Assembly: GCA_951800145.1 (NCBI GenBank)
Contig: CATOJE010000005.1
Location: forward strand, 1-64,000
Length of the DNA stretch: 64,000 nt
From: an uncultured Lachnospiraceae bacterium
GTDB taxonomy: Bacteria; Bacillota; Clostridia; Lachnospirales; Lachnospiraceae
Direction: 5' to 3'
Positions 36,979-44,185 of this stretch are shown piece after piece. A program made the translations under genes and the position numbers. The notes under the pieces were generated by a model. The model was not told the DNA's origin. It ran no database searches and saw only the letters and a program-made list of their open reading frames with translations. The stretch's first letter is position 1. Every line of letters begins with the position of its first letter.

Positions 36979-37416
36979 ATGGATGAACGAATTAAGCAAG
37001 GCTATTACAAAATTTACAGTGAGATGTTTACAATTATACTTTTCTTAGCGGCTGGCTCTGTAGTAATCAATGTGGCTTTTTTCCAAAAGAATATCCGTCA
37101 GCTTTGGTTTGAATATATTATTTTGGTGGGAAGTCCGATTTACCGGCTGATCCGCATACGGATGCTGGAAATCGCAGACGCCCCGGCAGGCGGATGGAAA
37201 CGGGTGTTTTGCATCCGCGCGGCAGCAGCAGTGACCTTGGTGACGGTACTTTTTTTGCTGGTGGGGTATGTCCGATTTGGGCGGATGGATGTTTCAGAGT
37301 TTTTTGTATTTCTGATTCCTTTTACGATTTTATTCTGTTTGACAGCATTTCTCACAAAGAGGCTCCAGGATTCCTGGAAGCGCAAGCAGGAGAGGAAGTA
37401 TGAGGATGAGGAGTAG
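36979..37416 (+). CDS. Small multi-pass membrane protein (XRE-linked)
   Basis: The 145-residue protein has about four hydrophobic segments (residues ~17-33, 41-55, 72-90 and 103-123) and a charged C-terminus (RLQDSWKRKQERKYEDEE). The extreme pairing with a YozG-type regulator is common in Firmicutes, where the membrane partner is of unknown function. The first residues DERIKQGYYKIYSE are charged and probably cytosolic. It follows the XRE gene and likely shares its transcript. Confidence 0.7.
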   Translation: MDERIKQGYYKIYSEMFTIILFLAAGSVVINVAFFQKNIRQLWFEYIILVGSPIYRLIRIRMLEIADAPAGGWKRVFCIRAAAAVTLVTVLFLLVGYVRFGRMDVSEFFVFLIPFTILFCLTAFLTKRLQDSWKRKQERKYEDEE

Positions 37417-37505
37417 AAGTAAGAGTAGAAATAGGAGTGGAAGTAGGAGCTAAACAAAGAGCTGTCTTGAAGCAAAAGCAGACGTTATCGCTGTGAGTGA
37501 ATGAT

Positions 37506-37554
37506 GCCGAAAGCAGCAGCTGCCAGGGATTACCCTGGCAGCTGCCGCTTTTGG
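37506..37554 (+). terminator. Long hairpin, probable terminator
   Basis: A long near-perfect stem: CAGCTGCCAGGG and CCCTGGCAGCTG around ATTA, extended by GCCGAAAGC and CGCTTTTGGC. There is only a short T-run, so strength is uncertain. It ends the XRE module. Confidence 0.6.
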
Positions 37555-37705
37555 CAAATAGGATTGATATCGATTGCTAAAAAATGAGGGAAGAGCGATG
37601 GGAATAATAAAATATTTTTCTAAAAAATGTAAAGAATCACGAGCGTTGTATATTATGCATAAAATAATTGTGCAATAATAGTTTAAAATGACGGCGAAAT
37701 AGTAG

Positions 37706-37734
37706 TTGAAAATAGAAAAAAAGTGTGATATTAT
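37706..37734 (+). promoter_or_regulatory. Promoter of the diketogulonate reductase gene
   Basis: TTGAAA (37706-37711), 17-base spacer, TATTAT (37729-37734) with an upstream TGTGA giving an extended -10. Start near 37741, immediately before a LacI-type operator. Confidence 0.65.
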
Positions 37735-37747
37735 AAAGCTATAAAAA

Positions 37748-37757
37748 CAATCGATTG
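37748..37757. promoter_or_regulatory. LacI-family operator 1
   Basis: The perfect palindrome CAATCGATTG within AAAAACAATCGATTGCAAAA lies at about +8 from the start, ideal for repression. A second identical copy is at 37838. A degenerate relative (ATATCGATTGCT) lies at 37568. Confidence 0.75.
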
Positions 37758-37796
37758 CAAAACAAGAAGAGAATAATCCCGAACAGGCAGGGGTTC

Positions 37797-37818
37797 AGCA
37801 GCCAACTAATTGGCTGCT
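37797..37818 (+). other. Leader hairpin between the two operators
   Basis: AGCAGCCAA-CTAA-TTGGCTGCT, a 9-bp perfect stem in the long leader, followed by TCTCTAAAAAG rather than a T-run. Role unknown. Confidence 0.5.
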
Positions 37819-37837
37819 TCTCTAAAAAGATAAAAAA

Positions 37838-37847
37838 CAATCGATTG
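37838..37847. promoter_or_regulatory. LacI-family operator 2
   Basis: A second CAATCGATTG in the same AAAAACAATCGATTGCAAAA context, 90 bases from the first, about nine helical turns, compatible with a looped repressor tetramer. Confidence 0.72.
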
Positions 37848-37895
37848 CAAAAGGAAAGAGAAATTAAAACGAGAAAAAAGATGGAGGAAAAGAAA

Positions 37896-38900
37896 ATGAT
37901 GCGAGTTCCCTATGAAACCATGGTAAAGGAATTTGAGAGAGTATTAGCAAAGAAGGGCTTTGCTGAGGATCGGGCGAAGGCGGCGGCGGAGATTTTTGCA
38001 CAGAACAGCCTGGCGGGGGTTTATTCTCATGGGCTGAACCGTTTCCCCAGGGTGGTGGAGTATCTGGAAAAGGGGGAGATTAACCCGGAGATCGGGGCGA
38101 CCTGTGAGCTGCAACTGGGAGCCATGGAGCGGTGGAATGGACACCGGGGCTTTGGCCCGCTGAATGCCAAGCTGGCTATGGATCGGGCCTGTGAGCTGGC
38201 GAAGGAGTATGGCATCGGCATCGTGGCGTTAGGGAATAATAATCACTGGATGCGGGGCGGCAGCTACGGCTTCCAGGCGGCGAATCAGGGCTGCATCGGC
38301 ATCTGCTGGTCCAATACCTGCCCCAATATGCCTGCCTGGGGAGGAAAGGACAGGAAGATCGGTAATAATCCTATCATCTTCGCAGTTCCCAGGAGCAATG
38401 GACAGCATGTGGTAATCGATTGCGCAGTGTCTCAGTTCTCTTATGGCAAGATCGAGGACTGTAAGCTGAAGGGGCTGCAGCTGCCGGTTCCCGGAGGATA
38501 TGATACCAAGGGAGAGCTGACCACCGATCCGGCGGAGATCGAGAAGACATGGCGGGTGCTTCCCATGGGCTACTGGAAGGGGAGCGGCATCTCCATCGCA
38601 TTGGATTTGATTGCCACCGTCCTTACTAATGGAAATTCTGTACATACCATCGGCACCTTTGGGGATGAGGTGGGCCTGACCCAGATTATGATTGCCATCG
38701 ATCCGTCGAAGGCCAATAGCCCGGAGCTGACAGACCAGATCGTAGATGACATTATAGCAGATATCAAGTCCTCTGAGCCGGCAAAGGAGGGCGGATCCGT
38801 CCTTTATCCCGGAGAGCCGGAGGCCATCACCATCCAGGATAATCTGGCGAACGGCATCCCGGTGATCGAAGAGAAGTGGAATCAGGTTTTAGCCATGTAG
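37896..38900 (+). CDS. dlgD: 2,3-diketo-L-gulonate reductase (YiaK/DlgD type)
   Basis: The start ATG 37896 has GGAGG eight bases upstream; the frame is open to 37755 but crosses both operators. The 334-residue protein belongs to the malate/L-lactate/ureidoglycolate dehydrogenase family of NAD(P)H-dependent enzymes. Segments GVYSHGLNRFPRVVEYLEKG, GIVALGNNNHWMRGGSYG, IGICWSN and LPMGYWKGSGISIALD match E. coli YiaK very closely, which reduces 2,3-diketo-L-gulonate in ascorbate-derived carbon use. In E. coli yiaK is followed by the YiaMNO TRAP transporter; here only a TRAP remnant follows. Two LacI-type operators flank its leader. Confidence 0.9.
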   Translation: MMRVPYETMVKEFERVLAKKGFAEDRAKAAAEIFAQNSLAGVYSHGLNRFPRVVEYLEKGEINPEIGATCELQLGAMERWNGHRGFGPLNAKLAMDRACELAKEYGIGIVALGNNNHWMRGGSYGFQAANQGCIGICWSNTCPNMPAWGGKDRKIGNNPIIFAVPRSNGQHVVIDCAVSQFSYGKIEDCKLKGLQLPVPGGYDTKGELTTDPAEIEKTWRVLPMGYWKGSGISIALDLIATVLTNGNSVHTIGTFGDEVGLTQIMIAIDPSKANSPELTDQIVDDIIADIKSSEPAKEGGSVLYPGEPEAITIQDNLANGIPVIEEKWNQVLAM

Positions 38901-38931
38901 AGGGGAGGAAATGAGATAAAACGAGCATTAG

Positions 38932-39072
38932 CAATCCTTAGGGCTGGTGACGCCGCCTTATAGCCTGTGCCTTTTGCTGGCAGGCTCCATCAGCGGGATT
39001 ACCATCGAGGAATCCTTTAAGGGAGTGCTTCCCTACTTCTTCTCCTGGGTAGCTGTCTGTACCCTTCTCTAA
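38932..39072 (+). pseudogene. Remnant of TRAP transporter large permease (DctM/YiaN), C-terminal end
   Basis: After in-frame stops the frame from 38932 reads QSLGLVTPPYSLCLLL, then AGSISGITIEESFKGVLPYF and FSWVAVCTLL and a stop at 39070. This is the typical C-terminal end of DctM permeases, which contain a TPP..L motif, (S/A)GI(S/T)G and a final helix. Just upstream, GGGGAGGAAATG followed one frame away by IKRALAIL looks like the start of a small DctQ-type permease. The simplest reading is one internal deletion that joined the DctQ start to the DctM end. Non-functional. Confidence 0.65.
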
Positions 39073-39111
39073 TTTTTTAAGAAAATGAAAAATTTTGAAG
39101 TAAATGGAAAT

Positions 39112-39147
39112 CCTCCTTCGTTTTACGAAACAGAAGGAGGGTTTTTT
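39112..39147 (+). terminator. Hairpin plus T-run overlapping the next ribosome binding site
   Basis: CCTCCTTC (39112-39119) pairs with GAAGGAGG (39133-39140), then GTTTTTT. The 3' arm is the AAGGAGG that serves the ATG at 39151, so the hairpin can both end transcription and hide the binding site. Confidence 0.65.
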
Positions 39148-39150
39148 CGT

Positions 39151-40662
39151 ATGAACCAAAGCAGTGTATCGGATAAAATGAAGCGGGAAGCCGGAGACGG
39201 TGCAAGAGAAGATAAAGAAGGGAATACAGAAGAGGAAATGGGATCAGAGGGAATGAAGAGAGTAATGGAACAGGCCAAGGAGAAGAACATCAGCGGGGCG
39301 CTGTCTGAAGGCCCGGAGTCGGAGGAGGAGTTTGACCGCCGGTTAAATGAGCTGATGGCCCCGGACCCTGAGGGCGGGAAGAAGAAAAAAGGAAAGAAGA
39401 AAAAAGAGCAGCGCCCCAGAGGGGCTAAGGCGAAATGGAGCCGGAAGCGGAAGCTTCTCACCATAGGCGGAGCCCTGCTGGCTGTGGTGATTGCAGGAAA
39501 GCTGCTTTTCTTCTCTGGTGGGGAGAAAAAGCCTATGGTGATGGTTCAGCCCCTGGAAAAGGGGACTGTGCAGAACCGCCTTACAGTTACCGGCCCCATC
39601 TCCGGTACAGACAGTGTGGACGTGGTATCCAATCTTCACGCGGAGGTGCTGGAGCTGAAGGTGAAGGAAGGAGAGCGGGTGGAGAAGGATCAGCTTTTAG
39701 CCGTGGTGGACAGCAGCGACTTAGAGAAGGAAGTGGAGATCGCCCAGAATGCGTATAACCTGGCAGTGGTGACTAAGAAGGAAAAGCAAAAGGAGGCGGA
39801 GGCCGGCTTTGCCAAGGCTATGCAGGACTGCCAGGCAGCGAAAAATGCCCTGGACCGCACCGCCGTCCTGGTGCAGGCAGGAGACGAGCCGGCAGTGAAC
39901 CTGGAGCAGGCCAGGAATACATATGCAGATACAGTGCGCCAGGTGAATTCCTTTACTCTGGTGGACGGGAACCCGGTGGCAGACGAATCCTATGATCTTC
40001 AGATCAAGAATGCGGAATTTGAGCTGGAGAAAAAGAAGGAGGCCCTGGAGAGTGCCCAGATCAAAAGCCCCATTGCCGGGACGGTAGTCCGGGTGAATAC
40101 CAAGATAGGCCAGTTTGCCGACAAGCCGGAGGATGAAAAGCCTATGTTCATCATTGAAAACCTGGATCAGCTGGAGCTGGAGATAAAGATCAGCGAGTAC
40201 TCCATCGGCAAGGTGGAGCTGGGGCAGCCGGTAACCATCCAGGCAGATATCTTAAACGGCGGGACAGTAAGCGGCACGGTTTCCGCCATCTCCCCGACCG
40301 GCGAGGAAAAGGGCGGCGGCTCCACAGAGCGTGTGATCCCCACCACCATCTCTATCACAGAGGAAAACACCCGCCTGATAGCAGGGATTACGGCCAGGGC
40401 GGAGATTATCCTGGAGGAGGCGGAGGACACCTTTGTTTTGCCCTCCTCCGCTATCCTTCAGAATGAGGACGGGACACTGTATGTGCAGAAGGTGGAAAAT
40501 CAGGTGATTCACTGGATCCCGGTGGAAACCGGCGTGGAGGGCGACATTCATGTTCAGGTGATTCCCACGGATCCGGACGCGCTTTCGGAGGGGGATACCA
40601 TCGTCACCACAGCCTCTTCTCTCTACGGGGATGGGATGGAAGTGATTTCGAATTCCTTTTAA
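39151..40662 (+). CDS. Membrane-fusion (HlyD/MacA/YknX-like) subunit of an ABC exporter
   Basis: From ATG 39151 (MNQSSVSDKMKREAG) the protein has ~503 residues; the longer frame to 39085 includes the terminator-like hairpin. A cytosolic, highly charged N-terminus of ~105 residues (with GGKKKKGKKKKEQRPRG) is followed by one membrane helix (KLLTIGGALLAVVIAGKLLF), a lipoyl-like half (NLHAEVLELKVKEGERVEKD), a helical hairpin, the second lipoyl half (AQIKSPIAGTVVRVN) and beta-barrel domains. This is the adaptor of MacB/YknYZ-type exporters. The long cytosolic N-terminus is unusual. It is followed by the ATPase and permease. Confidence 0.92.
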   Translation: MNQSSVSDKMKREAGDGAREDKEGNTEEEMGSEGMKRVMEQAKEKNISGALSEGPESEEEFDRRLNELMAPDPEGGKKKKGKKKKEQRPRGAKAKWSRKRKLLTIGGALLAVVIAGKLLFFSGGEKKPMVMVQPLEKGTVQNRLTVTGPISGTDSVDVVSNLHAEVLELKVKEGERVEKDQLLAVVDSSDLEKEVEIAQNAYNLAVVTKKEKQKEAEAGFAKAMQDCQAAKNALDRTAVLVQAGDEPAVNLEQARNTYADTVRQVNSFTLVDGNPVADESYDLQIKNAEFELEKKKEALESAQIKSPIAGTVVRVNTKIGQFADKPEDEKPMFIIENLDQLELEIKISEYSIGKVELGQPVTIQADILNGGTVSGTVSAISPTGEEKGGGSTERVIPTTISITEENTRLIAGITARAEIILEEAEDTFVLPSSAILQNEDGTLYVQKVENQVIHWIPVETGVEGDIHVQVIPTDPDALSEGDTIVTTASSLYGDGMEVISNSF

Positions 40663-40670
40663 GGGGTTTA

Positions 40671-40715
40671 ACTTGTTGCTGTGAATGGCAGGGCCGTGAA
40701 CAGGAACGAAGCGGG
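40671..40715 (+). repeat. Dispersed palindromic repeat, family B, copy 3
   Basis: TTGTTGCTGTGAATGGCAGG followed by GCCGTGAACAGGAACGAAGC aligns with copy 1 (6609-6642), sharing GTTGCTG, GGCAGGGCCGTGAACAG and AACGA. It occupies the gap before the ABC ATPase. Confidence 0.7.
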
Positions 40716-40746
40716 CTACAGCCGAAAACAGAGAGGACGAATAACC

Positions 40747-41562
40747 ATGGAATTTGGAAAACATATCCCCAGTCCCTGGCCTGGCAGCCAGGGGCCGGGG
40801 AGGATATTTAAGAAAAATGAGAAAAAGCTGCCTGCCTATATGACGGAGAATGTAAGCCAGGATTTAATCCGCCTGGAAAACCTGGTAAAGATCTACGATA
40901 CCGGGGCCATCAAGGTGCTGGGCTTAAAAAAGATCAACCTTACCATCCGGAGGGGGGACTTCGTGGCCATCATGGGACAGTCCGGATCCGGCAAATCCAC
41001 CCTGATGAATATCCTGGGATGCCTGGATCGGCCCACCATGGGCCACTATTACCTGGACGGCATTGACACGGCAGAGCTATCACCAAATCAGCTCTCAGAG
41101 GTGCGGAACCGGAAGATCGGCTTTGTCTTCCAGTCCTTTAACCTGATCCCCCGCACCTCGGCGCTGAAAAATGTGGAGCTTCCTATGACCTACGCCCACA
41201 AGCTGTCTAAGAAGGAGCGGCAGGATCGGGCCCTGCAGCTGTTAGAGCGGGTGGGCCTGGGAAAGCGGTACGAGCACATGCCCAATGAGCTGTCCGGCGG
41301 TCAGCGGCAGAGAGTGGCTATCGCCAGGGCCCTGGCCAATGAGCCTCCCCTGATTCTGGCGGATGAGCCCACAGGAAACTTAGACACCGCTTCCTCTGTG
41401 GAGATCATGGAGCTGTTCGGGGCGCTTCACAAGGAGGGGGCTACCGTGGTGGTGGTAACCCATGAGGAGGATATCGCTGCCTTTACGGAGCGGATTATCC
41501 GCTTCCGGGACGGCCAGATTGTCAGCGATGTGCGGAAGGGAGAGCAGGGAAATGCTGATTGA
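40747..41562 (+). CDS. ABC transporter ATP-binding protein (MacB/YknY type)
   Basis: ATG 40747 (MEFGKHIPSPWPG) gives 271 residues; an upstream in-frame ATG at 40681 lies inside the family B repeat. The ATPase has Walker A GQSGSGKST, Q-loop FVFQSFN, signature LSGGQRQRVAIARAL, Walker B LILADEPTGNLD and switch His VTHEED. A ~40-residue N-terminal extension precedes the fold, and the true start could be at DLIRLENLVKIYD. It overlaps the permease gene by 11 bases. Confidence 0.95.
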   Translation: MEFGKHIPSPWPGSQGPGRIFKKNEKKLPAYMTENVSQDLIRLENLVKIYDTGAIKVLGLKKINLTIRRGDFVAIMGQSGSGKSTLMNILGCLDRPTMGHYYLDGIDTAELSPNQLSEVRNRKIGFVFQSFNLIPRTSALKNVELPMTYAHKLSKKERQDRALQLLERVGLGKRYEHMPNELSGGQRQRVAIARALANEPPLILADEPTGNLDTASSVEIMELFGALHKEGATVVVVTHEEDIAAFTERIIRFRDGQIVSDVRKGEQGNAD

Positions 41563-42766
41563 AAATATGTCTATGGCCTTTCTGGCCATCCGGGCGAATA
41601 AAATGCGTTCGATTTTAACCATGCTTGGCATCGTCATCGGTATCGGCTCTGTCATCGCCATCGTCTCAGTGGGGGACACTATGCGGAGCATGTTTGCCAG
41701 CCTGTATGAGGATATCGGCGTCACCCAGGGCTACTGCCAGGTGCGCAGCTGGATGGTGGACGACTGGCGCCAGAGCGATTTATTTACGTTAGACGAGATG
41801 GAACGGGTTAAGGAGGTATTTGGCGATGAGATCGCCTATATAGACAGCGCCGCCAGCTTTTCCGGGGACGCAGTATATGGAAGAAACACCGTCCGTTTTT
41901 CATTGGAAGGAATCGACTATAATTACCAGGACGTGCAGCCGGTAAACATGGTTTATGGCCGGTATCTGAACCAGGGAGATATCCTGGGAAGAAAGAAAAA
42001 CGCGGTGATGGATGTAAAAAGCGCTCAGAAGATGTTTGGAACAGAGAATGCAGTGGGCCTGTCCTTCCGCATGACGGTTTACGGGGAAGTGCAGGACTAC
42101 ACTGTGGTGGGGGTATACCGAAAGGATGTGAGCCCCTTCCAGGCCATGATGATGGGGACGAATGAGGGGGGAGGCTCCGCTTATATTCCCTACACCATAT
42201 TAGTCTGGCCCAATGATTACTTTTCCTATCTCCATCTCTATGCGTCAGAGGATGTGGATTTGATGGATTTCTATAGCCGTTTTACCAACTATATCGCGAA
42301 AATCAAGGGAAGGACGCCGGAGCAGATCTATGTGGAGACGGCGATTGAGCAGATGGGCACCATGGATCAGATGATGGGAGGCCTGGCAGGGGCGGTTGGC
42401 GGAATCGCCGCCATCTCCCTGGTAGTGGGAGGCATCGGCATCATGAACATTATGCTGGTGTCTGTAACCGAGCGGACCCGGGAGATCGGCATCCGGAAGG
42501 CCCTGGGAGCCAAAACCCGGGATGTGATGATTCAGTTTTTAACCGAATCCGCCACACTATCCGCCATGGGAGGGATCATCGGCATCCTGATCGGAAGCGG
42601 CTTAGTGTCCCTTGGCGGCCTGCTCCTGGGGGTCCCGGTGGTGATTAAGCCCTTAGTGGTGCTTCTGGCTGTGGGCTTTTCAGCTATGGTGGGAATCTTC
42701 TTCGGGATCTATCCCGCCTCCAAGGCGGCGAAGGCGGATCCAATCGATGCGCTGCGTTATGAATAG
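41552..42766 (+). CDS. ABC transporter permease (MacB/YknZ type)
   Basis: ATG 41552 (MLIENMSMAFLAIRANKMRS) is the proper start; the 404-residue protein has the N-terminal helix (SILTMLGIVIGIGSVIAIVS), a MacB-PCD extracellular domain (residues ~50-270) and three C-terminal helices with VTERTREIGIRKALGAKTRD and a final PASKAAKADPIDALRYE. With the preceding two genes it forms a complete YknXYZ/MacAB-like tripartite exporter, perhaps for peptides or toxins (family inference). It differs from the 7808-11965 system, which lacks a fusion protein. Confidence 0.95.
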   Translation: MLIENMSMAFLAIRANKMRSILTMLGIVIGIGSVIAIVSVGDTMRSMFASLYEDIGVTQGYCQVRSWMVDDWRQSDLFTLDEMERVKEVFGDEIAYIDSAASFSGDAVYGRNTVRFSLEGIDYNYQDVQPVNMVYGRYLNQGDILGRKKNAVMDVKSAQKMFGTENAVGLSFRMTVYGEVQDYTVVGVYRKDVSPFQAMMMGTNEGGGSAYIPYTILVWPNDYFSYLHLYASEDVDLMDFYSRFTNYIAKIKGRTPEQIYVETAIEQMGTMDQMMGGLAGAVGGIAAISLVVGGIGIMNIMLVSVTERTREIGIRKALGAKTRDVMIQFLTESATLSAMGGIIGILIGSGLVSLGGLLLGVPVVIKPLVVLLAVGFSAMVGIFFGIYPASKAAKADPIDALRYE

Positions 42767-42838
42767 TGAATCGTACAAATCGTACATCGTTCAACAAATA
42801 ACTGAACCAAGCACGCGGCATGCTTTTTCGAGTGTGCG

Positions 42839-42890
42839 GGTCAAAAAGCGCAGGCGTAGTGGTGTGGTGCTACGCCTGCGCTTTTTGACC
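42839..42890. terminator. Perfect 21-bp hairpin terminator, bidirectional
   Basis: GGTCAAAAAGCGCAGGCGTAG (42839-42859) pairs without mismatch with the segment at 42870-42890 around a 10-base loop. The A5/T5 tract within the stem provides a U-run in either direction. It lies between the permease and the convergent Rpn gene. Confidence 0.8.
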
Positions 42891-42946
42891 TGTGCAATCG
42901 GGAAAACAGGCAAATCATTTTGCGAAATGATTCATGCATTGCTTTT

Positions 42947-43018
42947 ATTGGTCAGCAATCCGGCGCTTTAATTCCTGGAATTATTGGTCAGTAATCCGGC
43001 CCTTTAATTCCTGGAACT
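42947..43018 (-). repeat. Tandem duplication of the Rpn gene's last 12 codons
   Basis: Two 36-bp units (42947-42982 and 42983-43018) differ at few bases. On the minus strand the inner unit encodes FQELKGRITDQ-stop and the outer one, after that stop, FQELKRRIADQ-stop. Confidence 0.85.
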
Positions 43019-43793
43019 GTTCCTCCGTCAGCTTCCCCAGGGATTTAACCTTATCCTCCGGCTCTCCGGCCAGGAGCATTTCCAGAAGAAGCTCCTCCCT
43101 TCCCATGGCTAAACCTTCCTCCCGCACATAATTTTCCCTGGCGATTTCATCCCGCCGGCGTTTCAGATATCCCTCATAGAGAACCCGAATAGGATTGCTC
43201 ATGCTCAGCCGCTGCAGCTCCCGAATTGCCTCTAATATTCCAGGATTGCTGGTTTTTATCATCATCAAGTCCTCCTCTGTCTTCACATTGAAAAAACGGA
43301 TCCAGTCATCCATAACGCCCCTTCCGGCCAGCTTCTTTTTCAATTCAATTATATGAATTTCCAGAATATCAGAAAACTCTTCTCCCTCCGTATCCCTTAG
43401 CCGGTAGATCCGGTGATACCGTTCGCTGTCGCTCAGGTTAAAATCCAAAAGGCTGATTCCCACGCACCGGTGGAGCCTGGAATAGTCTTCTCCTATAAGC
43501 AGATCGGCGGTATATAGCTTTGCCAGATAAAAGATCTGCCTCCGATCCCAATGGTGGAATATCTTTACCTGCAGCTCGATACTGACCTTTGTCTCATCAT
43601 TCAGCTCAGCCAGCACATCCAGGATGCCAAGCTTCTCTCTTTTAAATCGTCTCCAGAGAAAAGTATTCAGCGGTCGGAGGGAGCGGATGTCCTCTAGTGG
43701 CAGGCTTAATATATCGCTGACAAAATAGGTCAGAACCGTCTCATTGCGGAAAAGCTCCTTCATAATCAAATCTGATTTTGGCGAATAAATCAT
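42981..43793 (-). CDS. Rpn-family recombination-promoting nuclease/putative transposase
   Basis: The start at plus 43793 (MIYSPKSDLIMKELFRNETV) has AGGAAGAAAGGG upstream; the frame extends 18 codons further without a binding site. The 270-residue protein matches the PD-(D/E)XK nuclease transposase family: SPKSDLIMKELFRN, GILDVLAELNDETKVSIELQ (D and ExQ of the active site) and DWIRFFN. It is a different subfamily from the proteins at 2923 and 47962 and lacks their Gly/Lys or Gln/Gly repeat tails. Its last 12 codons are duplicated after the stop. Confidence 0.9.
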   Translation of the reverse strand: MIYSPKSDLIMKELFRNETVLTYFVSDILSLPLEDIRSLRPLNTFLWRRFKREKLGILDVLAELNDETKVSIELQVKIFHHWDRRQIFYLAKLYTADLLIGEDYSRLHRCVGISLLDFNLSDSERYHRIYRLRDTEGEEFSDILEIHIIELKKKLAGRGVMDDWIRFFNVKTEEDLMMIKTSNPGILEAIRELQRLSMSNPIRVLYEGYLKRRRDEIARENYVREEGLAMGREELLLEMLLAGEPEDKVKSLGKLTEEQFQELKGRITDQ

Positions 43794-43847
43794 CCCTTTC
43801 TTCCTTTCATTATACCTGTTTTCTTTCGTTGGCTCAACAAAAATCAA

Positions 43848-44185
43848 AAAAGATTTTGCATAGTTTTCGGATTTTTATTTTGCAGTTACAGATAGGCTCT
43901 CTTAAAAATCTCTTTATGGGAATTCATTCCTGTAGGGATATGGTGGAATGAATGAGCTGTATGAGAATCAATGAGCTGTGTAAAGGATACAGCTTCATGG
44001 ATATATTTGTAACGAATAATAAAAATGTAAAATATTTACTGGATAAAATTAGGATATCACATAGCAGGGGAAATGCCAACCAGAATCAGAACCAGTTAGA
44101 GATATAAAGTGATAGACGTTATTGCGGGTTTGTGATATATTACTCGTAAATATGGTAAATTCAGAGAAGGAGCAAATATTATAAA
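43848..44185. other. AT-rich intergenic region without a gene
   Basis: No reading frame of merit. It holds an inverted repeat ATTCATTCC (43922-43930) / GGAATGAAT (43945-43953) and AGCTGT-GTAAAGG-ATACAGCT just after it. Composition drops sharply to AT-rich, marking entry into the glycan/flagellin island. The end holds the binding site GAAGGAG for the fucosyltransferase gene. Confidence 0.6.

Noticed and set aside
38413-38422. AATCGATTGC inside dlgD as a third LacI operator
   Set aside because: It lies in conserved coding sequence (VIDCA) and lacks the flanking A-tracts of the two real-looking sites.
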